The notes below the pieces were generated by a model. That model was given only the letters and a program-made list of their open reading frames with translations, had not been told where the DNA came from and ran no database searches. Shown in pieces: positions 51,695 through 61,207 of a stretch of DNA of 64,000 bases. How positions within the stretch are numbered: position 1 is the stretch's first letter; each line of letters starts with the position of its first letter. The position numbers and the translations under genes were made by a program. This DNA is from Terriglobia bacterium (GTDB taxonomy: Bacteria; Acidobacteriota; Terriglobia; Terriglobales; Acidobacteriaceae), in assembly GCA_020072815.1 (NCBI GenBank), contig JAIQGE010000001.1, forward strand, positions 310,001 to 374,000, read 5' to 3'.

Positions 51695-52306
51695 TCACTT
51701 GCCACTGGGCTTGGTCATCTGCATCTGCATGCCCTTCATGTTGCTGGCCGGCGGAACAATGCCGTTCATACGCAGGTACTCGGCCATTTGTCCGTAATGG
51801 TCGCTGATGTGGGTCAGCGCCAGCACTACCAGCGAAATTCGCGTGACTTTGCTGCCGCGAAATTCCACCAGACCCAGCGCATTTTCCGCTGTCAGCCCGC
51901 GCACCGCCTGGTGGCTGTAAGCGAGCGAGTCTTTGAGGAACTTGAGGACTTCGTCCCGGGACTTCATCGCCACAGGCCCTTTCGGGGCGTTGAGTCCCGC
52001 GGGCTCCGGTTTGCCGGTCAGCGGCGCCCAGATGGCAAAGTTGTCAGCGGCAACGTGCTTCACCTGCTGCCCAAATGTGCGGACGCCTTGGAACTCACTG
52101 CCCGGCAGGTTGAAATTTTCCGGGCTGGAATCGAATTTGTCAGCGGGCATGGCTTCCGCGGCGTCCACAAACTGTTTCTCCAAGTTCGTGATTTCAGCGT
52201 CAATCGCGCTGGCGAAAGTTGCGGGAGCTGGCGGTTTGCTCTGGGCAAACACGCTTACGGCGACGCTGCAGAGCGCAGCGACGAAGAATATTCTCAAGTG
52301 CATCAT
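51695..52306 (-). CDS. Exported DinB-like protein, paralog 3
   Basis: 203 aa. The start is one of two adjacent ATGs (52306 or 52303), and overlaps the stop of the MFS gene. Signal peptide (FFVAALCSVAVSVFAQ), DAAEAMPADKFDSSPENFNLPGSEF, VRTFGQQVKHVAADNFAIW, THISDHYGQMAEYLRMNGIVPPAS, and a Met-rich end (MKGMQMQMTKPSGK). A much longer frame to 53152 lies antisense in phase to the MFS gene and is rejected. Overlap with the MFS stop suggests translational coupling. Confidence 0.85.
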   Translation of the reverse strand: MMHLRIFFVAALCSVAVSVFAQSKPPAPATFASAIDAEITNLEKQFVDAAEAMPADKFDSSPENFNLPGSEFQGVRTFGQQVKHVAADNFAIWAPLTGKPEPAGLNAPKGPVAMKSRDEVLKFLKDSLAYSHQAVRGLTAENALGLVEFRGSKVTRISLVVLALTHISDHYGQMAEYLRMNGIVPPASNMKGMQMQMTKPSGK

Positions 52307-53658
52307 GCTGGTTTCTCGCTGAAGGTGGCGGACTGCTGCAGGCGGTACCAGTTTGCCAGCAGCAAACTCGCGATGAGCGCCGCGGCGGCCGCAGTCAGGG
52401 CAGATTTCACCGAACTGCGCGTGGCCAGCGCACCCCAGGCAAAACTGCCCAAGGCCAGTCCGCCCTGCAATACCAGCACGTACATGGAGATCACGCGCGC
52501 GCGTACCCATCCCGGACAGCCGGTTTGCACTACCAGGTTCAGCGTGGCCAGAATGCTGATCCACGCCATGCCGGCCGCGGCCGCAAATACTGAAGACAAG
52601 AAGAGCGTGCCGCTGCGCACCAGGCCAAAGAGGGCAACGGCAAACAGCACAGTCGCCACCGCGGTGACTGCGTCGTAAGAAAACCTGCGTCGCGCCACCG
52701 CCAGGACCAGCGCCCCGGCGAGCGCGCCCAGCCCGAAGAAAGCCAGCATGGCGCCGTATCCGGTGGCGCCAAAGCGGCTGGCGATCAGCGGCAGCAACGC
52801 CCAAAATGCGCTGGCCAGCAAGGTGAACGCCAGGGTGCGCACCATGACCGCGCGGATTCTCTTTTCCTGCCGCACGTAGCGCACGCCCAGCAGGATGGCA
52901 CCGGAAAAAGTCACCTTCACCTTCGCCTGGCCGGGTTCGCGCGCCGCTGGCTTCCAGTAATAAAGGAAGAGAATCACGCCGAAGAATGAAACAGCATTGA
53001 GCAGGAAGGCCGCGCCCGATCCTGCCCTGGCGATCACCAGCCCGCCCAGCGCGGGTCCCACGGAGCGCGCAATGTTGAAGGCCGCGGAGTTCAACGCGAC
53101 CGCCGACGCCAGCTTGGACGAGGGCACCAGGTCCGGCGTTAGCGCTTGCCACGCCGGGTCATTCATCACCGCGCCCACGCCCAGAAGAAAAGTAAGAGTG
53201 AGAAGCCACGCCGGCGTGCACGTGCCGGTGATGACCAAAATCCCCAGCACCGTTGACGCGGCCACCATGGAAGCCTGGGTGAAAAGCAGGAACTTGCGGC
53301 GGTCCACCAGGTCGGCCAGGGCTCCCGCGGGCAGCGCGATGAGCAGCACGGGCAAACTCAACGCCACTTGCACCATGGAGACCAGCATCGGCGAGCGGGT
53401 GAGCGACGTCATCTGCCAACCGGTGGCCACGTTCTGCATCCAGCTTCCGGTGTAGGAAATTACGGCGGCAATCCACAGGCTGCGGAACAGCGGTTCATAC
53501 AACGGCGCCAGCGCGCCGCTATGTACCTGCGCCTGCGGCGCTCCATCCGGCACCGGCGAAGGAGTCACCTGGATTTGTGCGGGGGGCTCCATGGGACTAG
53601 CTGGCCTCGGCGGGTTGGGGCTCTGCGGCGCGGCAATGGGTTGGGGGATGATAGACAT
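52303..53658 (-). CDS. MFS exporter, DHA3-like
   Basis: 451 aa. A 50-residue Pro-rich N-terminal extension precedes about 12 membrane helices (LFRSLWIAAVISYTGSWMQNVATGWQMTSLT; motif A GALADLVDRRKFLLFTQ). Siderophore/drug exporter-like group (MFS_3). No Shine-Dalgarno sequence: a 15-bp tandem repeat abuts the start at 53658. An internal ATG at 53592 would shorten the extension. Substrate unknown. Confidence 0.85.
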   Translation of the reverse strand: MSIIPQPIAAPQSPNPPRPASPMEPPAQIQVTPSPVPDGAPQAQVHSGALAPLYEPLFRSLWIAAVISYTGSWMQNVATGWQMTSLTRSPMLVSMVQVALSLPVLLIALPAGALADLVDRRKFLLFTQASMVAASTVLGILVITGTCTPAWLLTLTFLLGVGAVMNDPAWQALTPDLVPSSKLASAVALNSAAFNIARSVGPALGGLVIARAGSGAAFLLNAVSFFGVILFLYYWKPAAREPGQAKVKVTFSGAILLGVRYVRQEKRIRAVMVRTLAFTLLASAFWALLPLIASRFGATGYGAMLAFFGLGALAGALVLAVARRRFSYDAVTAVATVLFAVALFGLVRSGTLFLSSVFAAAAGMAWISILATLNLVVQTGCPGWVRARVISMYVLVLQGGLALGSFAWGALATRSSVKSALTAAAAALIASLLLANWYRLQQSATFSEKPA

Positions 53659-53659
53659 G

Positions 53660-53734
53660 GCAGATCGATGGATTGCAGACCCTTGGACTGCAGGTCGTTA
53701 GATCGCAGATCGTTGGACTGCAGATCATTGGACT
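53660..53734 (+). repeat. 15-bp tandem repeat, five units
   Basis: GCAGATCGATGGATT, GCAGACCCTTGGACT, GCAGGTCGTTAGATC, GCAGATCGTTGGACT, GCAGATCATTGGACT in strict 15-bp phase. It begins one base before the MFS start codon and overlaps the last ten bases of the APC gene. Confidence 0.9.
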
Positions 53735-55221
53735 GCCGCTCCTGTATTCTCGTGAGCAGGCGGGCCGGAAAATGGCCATTCTCTGCGTACACGCGAACGC
53801 ACCAGAAAAAGGACCACGCCAATCGCAACGATCACCAGGGCATAGCTCAAGTCGCGCAAAGACCCTTTGCGGGAAAACAGGACGTAAACAAAGCCGGCCA
53901 GCGCCAGCAGCGCCGGCAAAGGATAAAGATACATCCGGAACGGGCGCGGAAAGTCAGGCCGTCGCCAGCGCAGGAGCAGCAGCCCCACGATCTGCATCAG
54001 AAACTGTACGGTAATGCGGATCACCACCAGGCCGGTGATCACGTCAATCAGCCGGAAAATGCAGAACAGCGCGGCCACCCCGCCCAGCGTGAGCAAAGAA
54101 ACATACGGGAACTGGCCTTTGGAATGGACTTTTGCGTACACACGGAAATAATTGCCGTCGCGCGCGGCGGCATACGGCACGCGCGAATATCCCAGCAGGA
54201 GCGAAAACACTGAGGCAAACGCCACCCACATGATCAGCACTGCAGCGGTCTTGCCGGCCCATGCGCCGTACGTCCGTTGCAGGACGGTGGACGCCACAAA
54301 GCTCTGCGCGCCGGACGTTGCCACCCGGTCCATCTCCTGCCAGGGGACCACGCCCAGCATGGCGGTGTTCATCAGCAGATAAAGGACGCTGACCATCGCT
54401 ACCGACAACAACACGGCGCGGGGAATGTTGCGCTCCGGCTGGCGAATTTCCGCGCCCAGGAAACACACGTTGTAGTATCCCCAATAATCGTAGTAGGCAA
54501 CCAGCATGGCCGAGCCCAGCCCGGTGAGGAACCCGTTGGAAAACCGGAATGCGCCGGGGGGAAAGCTGAACGCCTGCGCCGCGTTGAAGTGCGTGAGCCC
54601 GGCGACGATCACCCACAACATGGTCCCCATCACACCGACCCAAAGAAATTTTGACAGCCGCCCGATCACGCGGATGCGGCGGTAGAGCAACAGCACAGCC
54701 AGGCCGCAGGCGGCCATCGCAACAAAAGTCCCGTTGGTGATCAGCACCCGCACTTCAAACTTTCCGACCAAGGGAAGCATCGCGGCGAATGGATGGTCAA
54801 AGTGGGAGACCGCCAACGCCGGCCACAGATAGCTGGCATATTGCGCGACGCCCAGGCATCCCGAAGCGATGGACAACGGCGCGCTGAAGATGAGTTGCCA
54901 CACAAAAAGAAAAGACATCAGCCGGCCGAGTTTCTGCGCGCCAAAACTCTGCTTCAGATACGCGTACGAACCGCCGGCTTCCGGCATGGACGCGCCCAGC
55001 TCCGCCCACACTTGGCCGTCACACATGGCGAAGAACGCGCCGAGTATCCATCCCAGCATAGCCTGCGGCCCGCCCATGGCGTGGACGATCAGGGGCATGG
55101 TTATGAACGGCCCCACGCCGATCATGTCAATCATGTTCAGCGCCGTGGCTTCACGCAGCCCGACTTCGCGGACCAGGTGGGGTTGCGCGGACTCGAGCGT
55201 TGCTGGGGAAGGCTGGCTCAT
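53725..55221 (-). CDS. APC-family amino acid permease
   Basis: 498 aa, about 12 membrane helices. The N-terminal signature GLREATALNMIDMIGVGPFITMPLI (helix 1 with the GxGxFI-type bend) and EAGGSYAYLKQSFG fit amino acid/polyamine permeases. Its final residues (PPAHENTGAAVQ) are read through the edge of the 15-bp repeat. It starts 19 bases after the PIG-L stop, so the two are co-transcribed. Substrate cannot be read. Confidence 0.9.
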   Translation of the reverse strand: MSQPSPATLESAQPHLVREVGLREATALNMIDMIGVGPFITMPLIVHAMGGPQAMLGWILGAFFAMCDGQVWAELGASMPEAGGSYAYLKQSFGAQKLGRLMSFLFVWQLIFSAPLSIASGCLGVAQYASYLWPALAVSHFDHPFAAMLPLVGKFEVRVLITNGTFVAMAACGLAVLLLYRRIRVIGRLSKFLWVGVMGTMLWVIVAGLTHFNAAQAFSFPPGAFRFSNGFLTGLGSAMLVAYYDYWGYYNVCFLGAEIRQPERNIPRAVLLSVAMVSVLYLLMNTAMLGVVPWQEMDRVATSGAQSFVASTVLQRTYGAWAGKTAAVLIMWVAFASVFSLLLGYSRVPYAAARDGNYFRVYAKVHSKGQFPYVSLLTLGGVAALFCIFRLIDVITGLVVIRITVQFLMQIVGLLLLRWRRPDFPRPFRMYLYPLPALLALAGFVYVLFSRKGSLRDLSYALVIVAIGVVLFLVRSRVRREWPFSGPPAHENTGAAVQ

Positions 55222-55240
55222 TCTCGCTGGACCGTTGCCC

Positions 55241-57970
55241 TCAGTGTCCCGCGCTCAGCAGGTTCACAAACAGCCGCACCGCGCCGGGCACTCCGGCAGG
55301 AAGCTGGCGGAAGAACGCGTAGCCGGAGTAGATGTAAACGCCCTTGCCGTAGTGGGCCATCAGCATGCCGCCTTTTTGCGATGGCTCACCCGGATCGTTG
55401 CAAGCCAGCAGCGGCTTGAACTGCGCGTCCCATTGCGACATGAAGTACAACCCGCGTTCCTGCACCCATCCGTCAAAATCCTTGGCGGTGATTTTGTTGG
55501 GATAAGAAAAGATCTTTTCTTCGGGCGCAAGAATTTCCACCGGCTGCTCTTCCACCGAAACGCGCGCGTTGCTCATGGTGGCCGGGAACGGGGTGTAGTG
55601 GCCTTCATTGAAAAGGTTGGTGCTCTGGTTGTACTGCAGAATCAACGTGCCGCCGCGGTTCACGTATTCCAGCAGACGGCGGTTTTGTTCGCGCACGTCG
55701 GTGCGGACGTCATACGCGCGTATGCCAATCACAATCGTGTCATAACGGCCCAGGTCGCCTGACACCAGCTCATTCGGCGTGATGGTGTGTATGTCCACGC
55801 CAACGCTGCGCAGCACTGCGGGAATTTCGTCGCCCGCGCCCATGATGTAGCCGACGCTCAGTTTCGGCGGCAGCTTCACATCCACTGCCTGCACGTTTTC
55901 CGTGGCCGGACGGTATGCGTAGTACGAATCCAGGTCAGGCCGGGTGATGACCTTGAATCCTTCGGCGTACTGCTTGCCGTTGTACTCGGCCTTGGCCGTG
56001 ACCTGATACGTGCCTTCGTGCAAATTCTGCGGCGTGATCTGGAAGCTGTAGTTGTTCACATCGCCATCGTGGTCCAGGTCAACGTTGATGGATTCCGGTT
56101 CCACCTTCCAGCCCTGCGGCGTGTCCAGCCGAAGTTTGGCGTGGACGGCCGATTGCACGTTGCTGCGTACGCTGACTTCAATTTGCGGCTTGCTCGTGCC
56201 GCCCACTTGCGCAACCGCAACCGGCGTGGTCAGCAGGACCGAAACCGGCGGGCCCACGGCCAACGGACGCTCCGACTGCCCCAACGCGGGATCAACAAAC
56301 TTGATCTTCGCGACGGCGGACGCCTCGCTGCTACCTTTGTCCGTCGTGAACCTTGCGTAGGCGCGCACAGGGTAAGGCGACCAGGGGAGAGTCAAGTATT
56401 TGGACTCGCTGATGGAATAGGCCGTCTCGATTTCGGGATTGCCACGCGTGAAGTAAGGTTTTGTGTATTTAGCGTCTTCAAGGACGGTAAGTTTGAACTG
56501 GGCCGCGGAGACATCGCCTGCCTTGAGGGGCGCGTAAGGATCTGCGGGAGACGCAAGGTGTTCGATATTCCATCCGTCAGCCGCCTCGACTCCGCCTCCC
56601 TGCGGAAGCACCGTGGTCTTGCCGCGATTGTAGAGGCGGGTGGTGACGGTAAAAGTCTGCCCCGGAACCGCCAGGCTCATGGTTTGTTCCATGCGCGGGA
56701 AGTACGATGGCGCAGGCGGCGGGCCGGGCGGGTCCACGGTGACTTCAAAAAAGATCCCCAGGGCTTCGTTGGCCGCCTGCTGAAATTGCTCCAGCTTGCT
56801 GCGCAGTGACGGCAGCAATTCGGCCTTCTCCGCGGAAGAAAGCTGCGAATCTTGCAACTGATGGATTAACCTTTCCGTTTCCTCCCGCCCGGCAAGCAGA
56901 TGCGGAGCGCACGCCGAGGTGTCCTGCATGGAAAACACTTTGCTCGCTTCGTCCACGTGCTTTTGTAGCGACTGCAGCGCGGGACGCAGGAACGGGACTT
57001 TCGATTCGCCAGCGCCCAGCCGCGCGGCCAGCCCGACGAGCGAAGTGTCGATCCCGTCAAAGAAATCGTTCTCATGCGAGGACGCGGACTTCGGTAGCGT
57101 GGAATCAATCAGCTTGTAATAGGTGTAGCGATGACCCGGCGCCACGCGGATGCCGCCCGTCCCTTGCGACGTCTGGTGGGCCAGACCTTCCAGCCCGAAT
57201 TGTCCGTAAGCCATGCCCAGCAGCGGCGAGTATTCACCCACGTCCAGCTTGACCGTGTAGTCTTCGTCGGCAACGGTCTGGCCGGAAAACATGCGCGGCG
57301 GGTTGCCCAGGTACAGCTTCTTCGCCTGCCAGGGCAGCAGGCCTTCTTTGATCTGTTCAGGAAACCGGCTGGGATCGCCGGCGGCGCGAAAAGCTTCGTG
57401 CGTCAAAATGGCGGACGCTTGGTGGTGCCCGTGGCCGTCGCGCGTGGTGCCGCTGAAGCGGCTGGTGAGCACGTCCGGACGGAAGATGCGAATCGCGCGC
57501 ACCAAGTCGCCCAGGGCCACGTCATGTCCGTGCCATTTGCTGAATGTTTCGTCGGCGGTCTTGGAGAAACCAAAGTCGGCCACGTGGCTGAAGCGCTGTT
57601 CCACGCCGTAATACTTGTCGGCTTCCAGCAGCTCCAGCGTGCGCAGGATGCCCAACTCGTCGGAACTCTCGGCGCCAAATTTGTTCTGGCCGCCTTCCCC
57701 GCGCGTCACGGTGAACAACAGCACGCTCACGCCGTTGCCGCGGGCTTCCAGGGTCATCATGCCGCCGTCTTCGTCGTCGGGATGGGCCACGGCCTGCATG
57801 AAGCGCGCGGTGGTCTTCAGCTTGGTGAGTAGCTGATAAAGATGCAGAGCGCCGCGGTCTTCCGGCAGGGGACGCGTGTCCGACTGTGAAGCGACGCCGA
57901 ATAAGAGAACGATGCCGGCCAAAATGGCCGCGCGCAGGTGCCTGATGTGCAGGAATCGCATGGCGAACAT
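55241..57970 (-). CDS. PIG-L-family deacetylase with C-terminal domains
   Basis: 909 aa. Signal peptide (IRHLRAAILAGIVLLFGVASQ). Zn-binding AHPDDED (62-68) and, later, GHGHHQASA identify an N-acetylglucosaminyl deacetylase (LmbE/PIG-L). Behind it come beta-rich domains (about 400-680, NEW3-like) and a glutamine-amidotransferase-like region (VIGIRAYDVRTDVREQNRRLLEYVNRGGTLILQYNQS). The usual PIG-L is about 250 aa, so this is the long exported type common in Acidobacteriota. It should remove acetyl from an amino sugar or similar substrate. The ribosome site is weak; Met4 (57961) is an alternative start. Confidence 0.9.
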   Translation of the reverse strand: MFAMRFLHIRHLRAAILAGIVLLFGVASQSDTRPLPEDRGALHLYQLLTKLKTTARFMQAVAHPDDEDGGMMTLEARGNGVSVLLFTVTRGEGGQNKFGAESSDELGILRTLELLEADKYYGVEQRFSHVADFGFSKTADETFSKWHGHDVALGDLVRAIRIFRPDVLTSRFSGTTRDGHGHHQASAILTHEAFRAAGDPSRFPEQIKEGLLPWQAKKLYLGNPPRMFSGQTVADEDYTVKLDVGEYSPLLGMAYGQFGLEGLAHQTSQGTGGIRVAPGHRYTYYKLIDSTLPKSASSHENDFFDGIDTSLVGLAARLGAGESKVPFLRPALQSLQKHVDEASKVFSMQDTSACAPHLLAGREETERLIHQLQDSQLSSAEKAELLPSLRSKLEQFQQAANEALGIFFEVTVDPPGPPPAPSYFPRMEQTMSLAVPGQTFTVTTRLYNRGKTTVLPQGGGVEAADGWNIEHLASPADPYAPLKAGDVSAAQFKLTVLEDAKYTKPYFTRGNPEIETAYSISESKYLTLPWSPYPVRAYARFTTDKGSSEASAVAKIKFVDPALGQSERPLAVGPPVSVLLTTPVAVAQVGGTSKPQIEVSVRSNVQSAVHAKLRLDTPQGWKVEPESINVDLDHDGDVNNYSFQITPQNLHEGTYQVTAKAEYNGKQYAEGFKVITRPDLDSYYAYRPATENVQAVDVKLPPKLSVGYIMGAGDEIPAVLRSVGVDIHTITPNELVSGDLGRYDTIVIGIRAYDVRTDVREQNRRLLEYVNRGGTLILQYNQSTNLFNEGHYTPFPATMSNARVSVEEQPVEILAPEEKIFSYPNKITAKDFDGWVQERGLYFMSQWDAQFKPLLACNDPGEPSQKGGMLMAHYGKGVYIYSGYAFFRQLPAGVPGAVRLFVNLLSAGH

Positions 57971-58039
57971 TGTCGCTGTTAGACGCCATGTTGGGCAAAT
58001 TGTTGCCGGCGGGTGGTGAGTGACGAAAACAGCGGTCCG

Positions 58040-60364
58040 CTACATGATCTCTCTTACCTTTTGCGCCAGTTCTTCCAGCTCAAAAGGCTTTTCCAGAAAC
58101 GCGGTGCCGCGGCCGTGGGGGCCGGAACCGTGAAACGCTTCGTCGGCGAAGCCGGAAACGTAGAACACCTTCATCTCCGGACGGCTGGCTTCCAAAGCCT
58201 TCGCGAGTTGGCGGCCGTTCAAGCCAGGCATGACTACATCGGTCAGCAGCATGTGGATGGGGCCGGGAAACGCGGCCGCCACCTGCATGGCTTCTTCCGC
58301 ACTGGCTGCCGGCAGCACCCTGTAACCCAGCCTTTGCAGAAATTCCTGGGTCAGGGCCAGCAGGTGTGCCTGGTCTTCCACCAGTAAGATGGTCTCGCTG
58401 CCGTGCAAGGCCCCCAGCGGCGGCCTGGTGCTTCGCCTTTGCGCCATTTGCCCTGCGGTCACGCGAGGCAGGTAAATGCTGAAGGTAGTTCCTTGTCCTG
58501 GCTGGCTCTGCACGGAGATGGCGCCTCCGCTCTGGCTCACAATGCCATACACCATGGCCAGCCCCAGACCGGTGGACTTGCCGAACTGGCGTGTGCTGAA
58601 GAAAGGCTCAAAGATCCTGGACTGGATCTCCGGAGTCATGCCTGACCCGGTATCGCATACCGTGAGCAGCACATACGGGCCCACGTCCAGATCGGGGTAC
58701 CGCTTGAGGTCCTGCTCCGCGATGTCAACGCTGGAGAGGGCCAGCGTCTGTTTGCCTCCTTCGCTCATGGCGTCGCGCGCGTTCATGGCGAGATTGACAA
58801 TGATCTGGTGGACCTGCACCGGATCAGCCCAGACCCACATGGGCTCCGCTGCGGGGAGCAACCGCGTTTCCACCTTGTCTCCCAGCAGGTTGGCCAGCGC
58901 GTGCCGGGCGTCAACCAGCACGGCATTCAAGTCCAGCAATTCCGGGCGCATCGCTTGGCGGCTTCCAAAGGCCATTAATTGGCGGGTAAGGTGGGCCGCG
59001 CGTTTGGCCGCAGCGCGGATCTTGTCCACATGGCCGACGGCGTCTTCGTTGCCTGACACCGCCGACAGCAGGAGTTCCGAGTAGCCCAGCACCATGGTCA
59101 ACAGATTGTTGAACTCGTGCGCGGTGCCGCCGGCCAATCGCGCCAGGGCTTCCAGCTTTTCCGCCTGGCGCAATTTTTCTTCTGACTGGCGCAGCATCTC
59201 TTCCGCTTTGACGCGCTCGGTCACGTCGCGGACGATGGCAATTACCTGCAACTCGCCGTTCCGGTTGGGGCTCAGGCTGATTTCAACCGGCAACTGCGTG
59301 CCATCTTTCCTTTGCGCCTTTAGTCTCAGACCCGCGCCCATGGGCCGGGTGACCGGATGGCGCACGTATCCCGCGCGGTGCTGGATATGCGCACCGCGTG
59401 CTCCTTCGGGAACCAGTTGCTCCACCCGCATGGCCAGCAGTTCGGAACGGCTGTACCCGAAGATCATTTCCGCGGCGTCATTGGCCAGCACGATTCGGCC
59501 TTCGTGGTCAATTTGCAGGATGGCGTCCGGCGCGGCCTCCAGGAGCTGGCGCACCTGTCTTTCACGCGACATCAGGGCCTGGTCCCATTTCTTGTGCTCG
59601 GTAATGTCGCGGGCAATCGTCGAAATGCCCACCGGGTTCCCAGAGGGGCCGCGGATTGGAGAAATGGTGAGCGAAACGTGGATCTCTTGCCCGTCTTTGC
59701 GCAGGCGGACGGTTTCAAAATGGCGCACCGGCTCGCCCCGCTTGACCTGTTCCGTATGTTCCAGAAATTCCTCGGCACGGTCAGACGGCACCAGGATGGC
59801 CATGGACCGGCCTTTCATCTCTTCCGCCGTATAACCGAAAATGGCTTCCGCGCCCGCGTTCCAGTCCAGGATGATGCGGTCCATGGTCTCGCCGATGATG
59901 GCATCGTCGGAGGATTCCACGATCGCCGCCAATCGCCTCTTGAGTTGTTCTTCATGGCGTTGCTCGGTCACGTCAAACACCGTGGCCCGGCTCCTCACGA
60001 AGTTGCCAAGGTTGTCGGTGATCGCGGTGGCGCTGACCAGAGCATGCAGGCAGGTGCCGTCTTTACGGACGAACTCCATTTCCACGTTGTAGACCTCGCC
60101 TTGAGTTTTCAGGCGGGAAAAGTTCTGCTGGAAGAGCTCCCGGCTGACAGGACTGAGCAGGTCCTGGATGTTGACCTTGCCAACTAATTCCTCACGGCGG
60201 TAGCCGAGCCACTGCAGCTCCGTATCGTTGATTTCGACAAAAATACCCTCTTGGTCAACGGAGTGGAGTCCGCGCGGCGCTGGGTTATAAATGTCGGGTG
60301 AGAGCTCTGGGGGCTCACACAGCGGGGGCTTGGGCACAATTTTTCCACCTTTGCGGTTAAGCAT
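58040..60364 (-). CDS. Hybrid PAS histidine kinase
   Basis: 774 aa, soluble. Three PAS domains (about 30-130, 145-260, 270-390; motifs IFGYTAEEM, IFGYSRSELL), a histidine kinase domain with phospho-His416 (GGTAHEFNN), ATP-binding region N528 (NLAMNARDAM), DTGSGM, GLGLAM, and a receiver at about 655-770 with Asp709 (LLTDVVMPGLNG). It senses a cytoplasmic signal through PAS and can relay phosphate within the protein. No partner response regulator is adjacent. Confidence 0.95.
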   Translation of the reverse strand: MLNRKGGKIVPKPPLCEPPELSPDIYNPAPRGLHSVDQEGIFVEINDTELQWLGYRREELVGKVNIQDLLSPVSRELFQQNFSRLKTQGEVYNVEMEFVRKDGTCLHALVSATAITDNLGNFVRSRATVFDVTEQRHEEQLKRRLAAIVESSDDAIIGETMDRIILDWNAGAEAIFGYTAEEMKGRSMAILVPSDRAEEFLEHTEQVKRGEPVRHFETVRLRKDGQEIHVSLTISPIRGPSGNPVGISTIARDITEHKKWDQALMSRERQVRQLLEAAPDAILQIDHEGRIVLANDAAEMIFGYSRSELLAMRVEQLVPEGARGAHIQHRAGYVRHPVTRPMGAGLRLKAQRKDGTQLPVEISLSPNRNGELQVIAIVRDVTERVKAEEMLRQSEEKLRQAEKLEALARLAGGTAHEFNNLLTMVLGYSELLLSAVSGNEDAVGHVDKIRAAAKRAAHLTRQLMAFGSRQAMRPELLDLNAVLVDARHALANLLGDKVETRLLPAAEPMWVWADPVQVHQIIVNLAMNARDAMSEGGKQTLALSSVDIAEQDLKRYPDLDVGPYVLLTVCDTGSGMTPEIQSRIFEPFFSTRQFGKSTGLGLAMVYGIVSQSGGAISVQSQPGQGTTFSIYLPRVTAGQMAQRRSTRPPLGALHGSETILLVEDQAHLLALTQEFLQRLGYRVLPAASAEEAMQVAAAFPGPIHMLLTDVVMPGLNGRQLAKALEASRPEMKVFYVSGFADEAFHGSGPHGRGTAFLEKPFELEELAQKVREIM

Positions 60365-60586
60365 AACCTTAACCTAGACAGCTGCAATGTGATCTACATC
60401 ACATCTTTTGTAAGCGACTTGTGAATAAGGGGTTTGCGGTGGCCGGAAGGCATTCCCAGTGCCTTGGCCGTCTGGAAACCGGAAGGAGCACGCGCTTCCC
60501 GACCTTGCCAAATACCTGCAAATTACGCGATAATAACCACTTGCCCGGTAACTTAAGGGTCTCCCAAGAGGAAAGGAATTGAGTCA

Positions 60587-60847
60587 GTGCTAATGATACG
60601 ACTGGCGCGCATTGGTGCGCGCAAGCAGCCTTACTACCGCGTGGTTGTGATTGATAAGGAACGCGCCCGCAATGGCCGTTCCGTGGAAGTGGTGGGTTTG
60701 TATAACCCCCGCAGCACCCCGGCCACCATTGACCTGAAGCGTGATCGCATCGAATATTGGGTTTCCAAGGGCGCGCAGCTTTCTGACACCGTGAGCCGCT
60801 TGCTCGCCAAGTCTCCGGCTGCGGCCCCAGCAGGTACAGCGGCCTAA
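60587..60847 (+). CDS. rpsP: Ribosomal protein bS16
   Basis: 86 aa, typical bS16: MIRLARIGARKQPYYRVVVIDKERARNGR, VGLYNP, DRIEYWVSKGAQLSDTV. GTG at 60587 (AGGA nine bases upstream) gives MLM; an ATG at 60593 is in frame. It opens the ribosome-maturation cluster. Small subunit component, assembly factor. Confidence 0.97.
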   Translation: MLMIRLARIGARKQPYYRVVVIDKERARNGRSVEVVGLYNPRSTPATIDLKRDRIEYWVSKGAQLSDTVSRLLAKSPAAAPAGTAA

Positions 60848-60926
60848 TCGAGCAACAGCAGTTAGGGTCTTCCGGCAAGAGCTGTAGAAGTGTACCGGCC
60901 ACAAGAATCACCACAAGGACGGCCTT

Positions 60927-61202
60927 ATGACGGATCCGGGCGGCGACATGCGTATGCTTGTGGAGCAAATCGCTCAAGCTCTGGTGGATGCTCCCACGGA
61001 AGTTCAGGTGAGCGCAATTGAGGATGGTGATGCCACGGTGCTGGAACTGCGCGTGGCGACGACTGACCTGGGAAAGGTCATCGGCAAGCAAGGGCGGACG
61101 GCCAAGTCCATCCGCACCATTCTTGGCGCGGCCAGCATGAAGCTGAAAAAACGCTACACGCTGGACATCATCGAAGACGACGTAGACGACAATCCGCGAT
61201 AG
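60927..61202 (+). CDS. khpA: KH-domain RNA-binding protein KhpA
   Basis: 91 aa, single KH domain with the GxxG loop in DLGKVIGKQGRTAKSIRTIL. KhpA acts with KhpB in RNA binding; its position between rpsP and rimM is the usual one. Acidic end (DDVDDNPR). Confidence 0.93.
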   Translation: MTDPGGDMRMLVEQIAQALVDAPTEVQVSAIEDGDATVLELRVATTDLGKVIGKQGRTAKSIRTILGAASMKLKKRYTLDIIEDDVDDNPR

Positions 61203-61207
61203 CAGTG

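Noticed and set aside
52307-53152. N-terminal extension of DinB-like paralog 3 to 485 aa
   Set aside because: The extension is an alternate frame of the MFS gene on the same strand. The signal peptide start at 52306 explains the real protein.
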